DNA of 7,378 nt from Lawsonibacter sp. (GTDB lineage Bacteria > Bacillota > Clostridia > Oscillospirales > Oscillospiraceae), in contig JAAWLY010000109.1 of the NCBI GenBank assembly GCA_022798155.1, forward strand, positions 1-7,378. The letters run 5' to 3'. Numbering within the stretch: position 1 is the first letter of the stretch; every line of letters begins with the position of its first letter. The notes under the pieces were generated by a model, which saw nothing but the letters and a program-made list of their open reading frames with translations, was not told the origin of the DNA and searched no databases. Positions 1-3,951 of the stretch are shown piece after piece. The position numbers were made by a program, and so were the translations under genes.

Positions 1-101
1 AAACGCCCTCTGTTTATTTATACTCTACCATATTGCGGCGTTTATTTCAACTATAATGTTCGTTAATTTTTTGAGAAATGAGATACATATGTGGACAGGT
101 C
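1..101. other. AT-rich segment next to the glf break
   Basis: This stretch is visibly richer in A and T than the GC-rich DNA that follows. The change falls at about position 102, where the glf reading frame stops resembling UDP-galactopyranose mutase. Positions 47-101 are read as the short divergent tail of the glf fragment. Positions 1-46 hold no gene that I can see. Reading the other two minus-strand frames does not recover a continuation of the mutase. The segment may be the edge of an insertion or rearrangement, or the promoter region of a gene lying further left. Only the base composition and the loss of similarity are direct observations. Confidence 0.5.
22..50 (-). promoter_or_regulatory. 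Possible leftward sigma-A promoter
   Basis: On the minus strand, TTGAAA (45-50) is followed after 17 bases by TAGAGT (22-27), preceded by TGG in the extended -10 position. Each hexamer matches the consensus partly (five of six for the -35, four of six for the -10). The promoter would transcribe leftwards out of the window, just past the stop codon of the broken glf. AT-rich DNA produces such matches by chance, so this is tentative. Confidence 0.3.
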
Positions 102-430
102 AGGTTGAAGGGAACGGGATAGGTCAGCCGTCCGCCGTCCCCGTCGGGGATATCGGCCACAACCCGGTGCTGATAGTCCCGCCACTGGGTAAACCGGGAC
201 AGCCAGTCAAAGACCTTTTTGTCGTTGGTATGGAAAATGTGGGGGCCGTACTGGTGGATCAGCACCCCTGTTGTGGATATGCAGTCGTAGGCGTTGCCGC
301 CGATGTGGTCCCGGCGCTCCAGCACCAGCACCTTCTTTCCTTTTTCCGCCAGGGCCCGGGCGGACACCGCGCCGGCGAAGCCGGCCCCCGCCACCCAGAC
401 ATCATACTGTTTGTTCAATGTTATACCCAT
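47..430 (-). pseudogene. glf: Truncated UDP-galactopyranose mutase (N-terminal fragment)
   Basis: Intact UDP-galactopyranose mutase interconverts UDP-galactopyranose and UDP-galactofuranose in the cytoplasm, using reduced FAD, to supply galactofuranose for surface polysaccharides. The 127-residue product has the Rossmann FAD motif GAGFAG (15-20), the acidic ribose-binding residue E38, the family block RRDHIGGNAYD (39-49), HQYGPHIFHT (59-68) and YPVPFNL (104-110). Similarity ends after about T111; the last 16 residues are unlike the family and are encoded by AT-rich DNA. Family members are about 370 residues, so roughly two thirds is missing, including the active-site arginines and tyrosines. 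It should not be catalytic. The ATG at 430 has an AAGGAAGG sequence directly against it with no spacer, so the true start is uncertain; a TTG four codons further in would be 12 bases from that sequence. It has its own promoter and lies downstream of the SLH gene's terminator. I infer a decayed or interrupted gene. An assembly or rearrangement junction is the main alternative. Confidence 0.8.
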
Positions 431-460
431 CCTTCCTTCAGGGAAATTTTTCTATCCGGT

Positions 461-488
461 ATTATAGCACATTTTCCCGGGAAAACAA
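461..488 (-). promoter_or_regulatory. Sigma-A promoter of the glf fragment
   Basis: Read on the minus strand, a perfect TATAAT -10 box (461-466) lies 16 bases downstream of TTGTTT (483-488). The expected start of transcription, near 454, gives a leader of about 25 bases before the ATG at 430. A perfect 14-bp palindrome (472-485) occupies most of the spacer and touches the -35 box. Confidence 0.6.
472..485. promoter_or_regulatory. Perfect palindrome inside the glf promoter, possible operator
   Basis: TTTTCCCGGGAAAA is a perfect 14-bp inverted repeat with no central spacer. It sits between the -10 and -35 boxes of the glf promoter, where a bound dimeric repressor would block polymerase. The regulator is unknown; neither the sequence nor the neighbours name one. 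Confidence 0.35.
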
Positions 489-534
489 CTTAAAATTCCT
501 TTAAGGATCGGGCTTTGGCTTTCTCCCACAGCAA

Positions 535-560
535 AAGGACCGCCCCCAGGGACGGTCCTT
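535..560 (-). terminator. Terminator of the SLH/LRR protein gene
   Basis: AAGGACCG (535-542) pairs perfectly with CGGTCCTT (553-560). Three more G-C pairs inside (543-545 with 549-551) are possible across a bulged A. The hairpin begins 14 bases after the stop codon on the minus strand. The T tract is short (about four T, partly within the stem base), so the terminator is plausible but not strong. It separates the SLH gene from glf. Confidence 0.6.
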
Positions 561-573
561 CGTGATTGTGCGC

Positions 574-1782
574 TCACTTTAGGGTTTCGTACATTTTCAG
601 GGAGATCAGCAGGGCCTGCTCGATGCTGGCGCTGCCCTTGGGGTCGAAGCGGTTATTGCCTACGCCGGTGACAACCCCTTTGCCGTTCATAAAGGCCACG
701 GCGCTCTTGGCCCAGGAGGCCACGGAGCCGTTGTCAGCAAAAGCGGTGGCCTCCACAGCGGGGACCGAGCCACCCAGCCTGGTGTATACGGCGGAGAGCA
801 TCACCGCCGCCTGTTCCCGGGTAATCAGGGCCTCTGGGGAGAATTTGCCGCCCCCCACGCCGCTGACAAAGCCCATATCCGCCGCCTGGAGAACCACAGG
901 GTCGTTGGTGTCGATAAAAGCGTTCTCGCCGGTAGTCTCCGCCTTCCGGCCACTCATGGCCTCATACAGCTTTACCGTTACGGCGGCAAACTGGGCCCGG
1001 GTGATGTTCATACGGTAGTCGCCGCCCAGGCCGGCGGGGGCCAGGCCGGTCTCCACCGCCACAGTGGTCCGGGCCTTGGCCCAGTTGCTCGACAGGGCGC
1101 CGTTGGGCAGGGTGCCCGGGCCGGGGCCGTCCTCGTCGCAGTGAATAACGGCGTCCATGGCAAACCGGTTGCCCGCGCCGATGTTGTCGATGTTGATGGC
1201 GTTCCACTGGTCCCGGCTGCCGCCGAAGTAGACATTCATCAGCTTGGGGCAATCCCGGAAAGCGTCGGCCTCGATGCTGGTAACGGTGGCAGGGATCTCT
1301 ACGCTGGCCAGATTGGTGCAGTGGGCGAAGGAGTTGCGCTCGATAATGGTAACGCCGGTGGGGATGGCCACGCTGGTCAGTCCGGTGCAGTAGGAGAAGG
1401 CCCCGGGCCAGATCTGGGTGACGGTGGAGGGCATGTCGATACTGGTCAGGCTGGCGCAGTTGTAGAAGGTCTCAAAGCCGATCTCCGCCACGCCGTAAGG
1501 GATGTTGACCTTGTTCAGGCTGGTGCAGTTCCAGAACGCCCGCCGGCGGATACCGGTGACGCTGGAGGGAATGACTACACTGGTCAGGGTATTGCGGTTA
1601 AGAAAAGCGTCCTCGCCAATGCTGACCACGCCGTCTGGAATGGTCACGTCGTTCTCCCAGCCGTAGTAGCCCCGCAGGACGCCGTCGTGAATATCAAAGT
1701 CGCCGGCGGTAACCGCGCCCGCAGCCGGCAGCAGGCCCAGGCACAGAACCAGCGCCAGCAGGAGGGATAAGGTCTTTTTCAT
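574..1782 (-). CDS. Secreted BspA-type leucine-rich repeat protein with SLH domains
   Basis: This is a 402-residue cell-surface protein of unknown specific role. Residues 1-23 are a signal peptide (MKK, a long Leu/Ala core, then AAGA), with cleavage likely near residue 23. Six tandem repeats of exactly 23 residues follow (46-183), of the pattern V-x-I-P-x-x-V-x-x-I-x-x-x-x-F-x-x-C-x-x-L-x-x, the LRR_5 or BspA-like type. The cap VYFGGSRDQWNAI (184-196) is the usual end of such arrays. After a Gly/Pro-rich linker (219-227) come three S-layer homology modules, at about 230-276, 288-335 and 347-400. The first two carry ITRAQ and ITREQ; the third has the weaker SIEQ. SLH modules usually bind secondary cell-wall polymers, so the protein is probably held non-covalently on the wall with the LRR part exposed for binding. 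The ATG at 1782 has AGAGGAG 7 bases upstream. It appears monocistronic, with its own promoter and terminator. No catalytic domain is visible. Confidence 0.9.
   Translation of the reverse strand: MKKTLSLLLALVLCLGLLPAAGAVTAGDFDIHDGVLRGYYGWENDVTIPDGVVSIGEDAFLNRNTLTSVVIPSSVTGIRRRAFWNCTSLNKVNIPYGVAEIGFETFYNCASLTSIDMPSTVTQIWPGAFSYCTGLTSVAIPTGVTIIERNSFAHCTNLASVEIPATVTSIEADAFRDCPKLMNVYFGGSRDQWNAINIDNIGAGNRFAMDAVIHCDEDGPGPGTLPNGALSSNWAKARTTVAVETGLAPAGLGGDYRMNITRAQFAAVTVKLYEAMSGRKAETTGENAFIDTNDPVVLQAADMGFVSGVGGGKFSPEALITREQAAVMLSAVYTRLGGSVPAVEATAFADNGSVASWAKSAVAFMNGKGVVTGVGNNRFDPKGSASIEQALLISLKMYETLK
1234..1647 (-). repeat. Six in-frame 69-bp leucine-rich repeat units
   Basis: The LRR part of the surface protein is coded by six units of exactly 69 bp with no insertions or deletions. 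On the plus strand a CTGGTCAG-like block recurs every 69 bases from about 1304 to 1587. The units have diverged at most other positions, so this is an old protein repeat and not a recent DNA amplification. Confidence 0.8.
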
Positions 1783-1851
1783 ATTTTTTCTCCTCTCTCT
1801 ATCGGGGTTTGTCCGGATAGATCCCCAGAAGCCCCCACACTAGATAGTTTC

Positions 1852-1880
1852 ACTATACCATGTTCCAATAAATTACACAA
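1852..1880 (-). promoter_or_regulatory. Promoter of the SLH/LRR protein gene
   Basis: On the minus strand, TTGTGT (1875-1880) is followed after 17 bases by TATAGT (1852-1857), with TGG giving an extended -10. Transcription should start near 1845, leaving a leader of about 62 bases. A short dyad, ATAGT-TTC-ACTAT (1844-1856), overlaps the -10 box and could bind a regulator, though 5-bp arms are weak evidence. Confidence 0.6.
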
Positions 1881-1899
1881 GATAATTTTTGGAAGGGGC

Positions 1900-1928
1900 T
1901 TGACAAACCCTCTCATATGTATTATTGT
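1900..1928 (+). promoter_or_regulatory. Promoter of the GntR-ABC operon
   Basis: A perfect TTGACA -35 box (1900-1905) is followed after 17 bases by TATTGT (1923-1928), which matches four of six -10 positions. TATTAT at 1920-1925 is a better hexamer but its spacing of 14 is too short. The start of transcription would be near 1935, about 32 bases before the first ATG. The -35 box faces away from that of the SLH gene, with 19 bases between them, so the two promoters are divergent. Confidence 0.6.
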
Positions 1929-1953
1929 ATTAATCACATAATACAACAATACA
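1918..1953. promoter_or_regulatory. 36-bp dyad, probable GntR (YtrA-type) operator
   Basis: Outer arms TGTATT (1918-1923) and AATACA (1948-1953) and inner arms TTGTATTA (1925-1932) and TAATACAA (1939-1946) share the same centre, near 1935.5. Fourteen of eighteen base pairs are symmetric; the mismatches are 1924/1947 and the three central pairs. The dyad covers the -10 box and the likely start site and ends at the ribosome binding site of the first gene, which encodes a GntR regulator. GntR proteins bind such dyads as dimers and YtrA-type members usually repress their own operon, so autorepression is a well-supported inference. Confidence 0.65.
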
Positions 1954-1966
1954 AGGAGGGAGCCCC

Positions 1967-2326
1967 ATGGAGTGGAAGCTGGACGACGGCCGGCCCATCT
2001 GGCCCCAGCTTAGCCAGCAGCTGGCCCGGCGCATCCTGGCCGGGGTCTATCCGCCAGGGAGCCGGCTGCCCGCGGTGCGGGAGCTGGCGGCGGAGGCGGG
2101 GGTGAACCCCAACACCATGCAGCGGGCCCTGGCCCAGCTGGAACAGGAGGGCCTGGCCAAGGCCGACCGCACCGCCGGGCGGCTGGTGACCCAAGACAGA
2201 CAGATTTTAGAGTCTGTCCGCCTGCGGGAGGCCCAGGCAGTGATACAGGGATACTTTGAGGCCATGTCCGCCCTGGGCTATTCCCGTGAGCGGGCGGTGG
2301 AACTGTTGAAGGAGGAATTTCAGTGA
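1967..2326 (+). CDS. GntR-family transcriptional regulator, YtrA subfamily
   Basis: This 119-residue DNA-binding protein is the likely repressor of its own operon. Residues 10-75 form the GntR winged helix-turn-helix; the hallmark PPGSRLPAVRELAAEAGVNPNT (29-50) and the following QRALAQLEQEGL are clearly present. Only about 43 residues follow (77-119), predicted helical. This is far too short for the FadR or UTRA effector domains and matches the YtrA subgroup, where the tail serves for dimerisation. AAGGAGGG (1953-1960) lies 6 bases before the ATG. The stop codon overlaps the GTG start of the ABC ATPase by 4 bases, so the two are translationally coupled. YtrA-type regulators normally control an adjacent ABC transporter, often in response to cell-wall-active compounds; the inducer here cannot be read from the sequence. 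The family call is firm. Confidence 0.93.
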   Translation: MEWKLDDGRPIWPQLSQQLARRILAGVYPPGSRLPAVRELAAEAGVNPNTMQRALAQLEQEGLAKADRTAGRLVTQDRQILESVRLREAQAVIQGYFEAMSALGYSRERAVELLKEEFQ

Positions 2327-3060
2327 GTGATTTTTTAATCGAGTGCCGGGGGCTGTACAAATCCTACGGCCTGCGTCCCGCTTTGTGTGGGGTGGACCTG
2401 GAGGTGGGGCCGGGGCGGATCGTGGGGCTGCTGGGGCCCAACGGCAGCGGCAAGACCACCTTGATCAAGCTGCTGTGTGGCCTGCTCCAGCCCACCACCG
2501 GCTGGCTGGCGGTGGACGGCTCCGCCGTGGGGCCCTACACCAAGTCGGTGGTCAGCTACCTGCCCGACCGGATGTACTTCGCCGACTGGATGAAGGCTAC
2601 CGACCTGTTCGACCTGTTTCGGGACTTCTACGCCGACTTCGACTACGAAAAGGCCATCGCCATGTGCCGCTCCCTGGGGGTGGAGCCAGGGGACCGGCTG
2701 AAGTCTATGTCCAAGGGCACCAAGGAGAAGGTGCAGCTGGTGCTGGCCATGTCCCGGCGGGCCAAACTCTACCTGCTGGACGAGCCCATTGCCGGGGTGG
2801 ACCCGGCGGCCCGGGACTTCATCCTGCGCACCATCTTGACCAACTACAACGAGGAGGGCACTGTCCTCATCTCCACCCACCTGATTTCCGACGTGGAGAA
2901 GGTGCTGGACGAGGCCATTTTCCTGAAACAGGGCAAAATCATGCTCCACGAGACGGTGGACACCATTCGGGAGAAGGAAGGCAAGAGCGTGGACGCCCTC
3001 TTCCGAGAGATTTTCCGGGCGGAGCCCATGTGGGAAGGAGGGAAAAGCAATGCTGTTTAA
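2323..3060 (+). CDS. ABC transporter ATP-binding protein (YtrB-like)
   Basis: This is the 245-residue cytoplasmic ATPase subunit that should power the permease encoded next. Walker A is GPNGSGKT (38-45), Walker B is LYLLDEP (149-155) with catalytic E154, the D-loop is AGVDP (157-161) and the switch histidine is H186 in ISTH. The signature motif is MSKGT (129-133) in place of LSGGQ, a form common in the antibiotic-resistance and YtrB-like group. At the Q-loop position the sequence reads YLPD (79-82), with no glutamine in sight. The C-terminal part (about 205-245) is short, as in single-domain drug or peptide exporters. The start is GTG at 2323, chosen because GGAGG (2311-2315) is 7 bases upstream and the 4-base overlap with the GntR gene is typical of coupled genes. 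The end overlaps the permease start by 11 bases. The substrate is unknown. Confidence 0.93.
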   Translation: MSDFLIECRGLYKSYGLRPALCGVDLEVGPGRIVGLLGPNGSGKTTLIKLLCGLLQPTTGWLAVDGSAVGPYTKSVVSYLPDRMYFADWMKATDLFDLFRDFYADFDYEKAIAMCRSLGVEPGDRLKSMSKGTKEKVQLVLAMSRRAKLYLLDEPIAGVDPAARDFILRTILTNYNEEGTVLISTHLISDVEKVLDEAIFLKQGKIMLHETVDTIREKEGKSVDALFREIFRAEPMWEGGKSNAV

Positions 3061-3835
3061 GCTGTTAAAATACGACTTCCGGGCCATGTGGAAACAGTTT
3101 TCCCTTGTGTGGGGAGCTGCCCTGGCGCTGGCCCTGGTGAACCGGTTTAGTATTTTTTGGGATGTGGACGACCACGCTATCGGCCTTAGCGATACCGCCG
3201 TCTCGGGCATTACGATTTTCGCCTTTATGGCCGTTCTGATTGCCATGTTCGTCATCGCAATTGGATTTGTCGTCAACCGCTTCTCCAAGGGGCTGCTGGG
3301 GAACGAGGGCTATCTGATGCACACGCTCCCCGTCCGGCCCTGGCAGCTGGTAATCTCCAAGCTGATCTGCGGCGCGGTCACCTGGGTAGGCTGCGGGGTG
3401 GTGGCGATGCTCTCCCCTGTCTTTATGCTTCCCCTGAATCTCCCCGACCTGCTCCAGTTCCCCTTCTGGTCCGACATTTTCCGGGGGATCATGAAGCACC
3501 CCGGCACGCTGGCCCTGATGGCGGAGTTCTGCCTGGTAATCCTCTCTTTTATCGTGCTGCTCATTGCGTCCATGTACCTGGCTATGGCCATCGGCCACCT
3601 GTTCTCCCGGCACCGCCGGCTTGTCAGCGTGGCGGCCTTTATCGGGCTGTATATCTTCATTGCCAATCTGTACGGCCGGGTGTTCTCCGTCCGGGTTGTC
3701 CAGTCCCTGATGAACGCGGCCACCGTCAACGCCTACGGCTCCATGCTCGCCGCCAGCGCCATCATGCTTATCACCGCCGCCGCCTTCCTGGCCGTGGTAT
3801 GCTGGATTCTGGAGCACAAGCTAAATCTGGAATGA
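3050..3835 (+). CDS. ABC-2-type transporter permease
   Basis: This 261-residue integral membrane subunit pairs with the preceding ATPase. About six hydrophobic helices are visible, near residues 16-36, 52-76, 99-127, 155-184, 190-208 and 231-253. The stretch NEGYLMHTLPVRPWQLVISKL (85-105), between helices 2 and 3, resembles the conserved GYL-x-x-TLP loop seen in many Firmicutes ABC-2 permeases that sit beside YtrA-type regulators. AAGGAGGG (3035-3042) lies 7 bases before the ATG. The gene is last in the operon and overlaps the ATPase gene, implying a transporter of one ATPase type and one permease type, probably as dimers. Export of a peptide, lipid or antibiotic is the usual role of the wider family, but nothing here identifies the substrate. 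Confidence 0.88.
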   Translation: MLFKLLKYDFRAMWKQFSLVWGAALALALVNRFSIFWDVDDHAIGLSDTAVSGITIFAFMAVLIAMFVIAIGFVVNRFSKGLLGNEGYLMHTLPVRPWQLVISKLICGAVTWVGCGVVAMLSPVFMLPLNLPDLLQFPFWSDIFRGIMKHPGTLALMAEFCLVILSFIVLLIASMYLAMAIGHLFSRHRRLVSVAAFIGLYIFIANLYGRVFSVRVVQSLMNAATVNAYGSMLAASAIMLITAAAFLAVVCWILEHKLNLE

Positions 3836-3843
3836 CACGCAAA

Positions 3844-3874
3844 CAGCCCCGCCAGGCTTCTGCCGGCGGGGCTG
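3844..3874 (+). terminator. Terminator hairpin of the GntR-ABC operon, possibly bidirectional
   Basis: CAGCCCCGCC (3844-3853) pairs perfectly with GGCGGGGCTG (3865-3874), 8 bases after the permease stop. The loop can extend the stem with GGC/GCC (3855-3857 with 3862-3864) past a bulged A. On the plus strand the following bases (CGCTCTTAAAC) are only weakly T-rich. On the minus strand the hairpin is followed by TTTGCG, so it may also stop transcription from the convergent ATPase gene. Confidence 0.6.
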
Positions 3875-3906
3875 CGCTCTTAAACTAACACAGGAAAAGT
3901 TTCGGG

Positions 3907-3946
3907 CCACCCTTTTCAAAGGGCGGTGGGTCCAGGGCAAAGCCCT
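3907..3946 (-). repeat. Tandem hairpins after the ATPase gene
   Basis: Two inverted repeats lie just past the ATPase stop codon. CCCTT (3910-3914) pairs with AAGGG (3919-3923), and CCA (3907-3909) can pair with TGG (3927-3929) across a bulge. AGGGC (3934-3938) pairs with GCCCT (3942-3946) around an AAA loop. No long T run follows on the minus strand, so they are poor terminators on their own but could protect or shape the 3' end of the mRNA. The GGGC-x3-GCCCTGGACCC pattern on the minus strand resembles intergenic hairpins I associate with gut Clostridia; that likeness is from memory. Confidence 0.45.
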
Positions 3947-3951
3947 CGGCG

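Noticed and set aside
1234..1647. Evenly spaced repeats that could suggest a CRISPR or satellite array
   Set aside because: The period is 69 bp without separate spacers and translates into six in-frame leucine-rich repeats of 23 residues.
1141..1770. A 209-codon plus-strand frame with a repetitive GAVGEG pattern
   Set aside because: The repeats are the antisense image of the 69-bp LRR units of the surface protein gene.
1783..1851. A possible riboswitch in the leader of the SLH protein gene
   Set aside because: A 6-bp pairing (TCTATC with GATAGA on the minus strand) can be drawn, but the leader is only about 62 bases and shows no known aptamer motif.
2335..3288. A 317-codon minus-strand frame opposite the ABC ATPase and permease
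   Set aside because: It is rich in Gln, His, Gly and Pro as expected from reverse-reading GC-rich codons, and it has no motif. The plus-strand genes have clear motifs and ribosome binding sites.
3065..3817. A 250-codon minus-strand frame opposite the permease gene
   Set aside because: The product is an unlikely Gly/His/Gln/Asp-rich string, while the plus-strand frame gives a coherent six-helix membrane protein.
1967..3835. The GntR-ABC-permease set as a new defence or toxin system
   Set aside because: All three parts fit the familiar YtrA-type regulator with an ABC exporter. There is no nuclease, toxin or immunity gene nearby.
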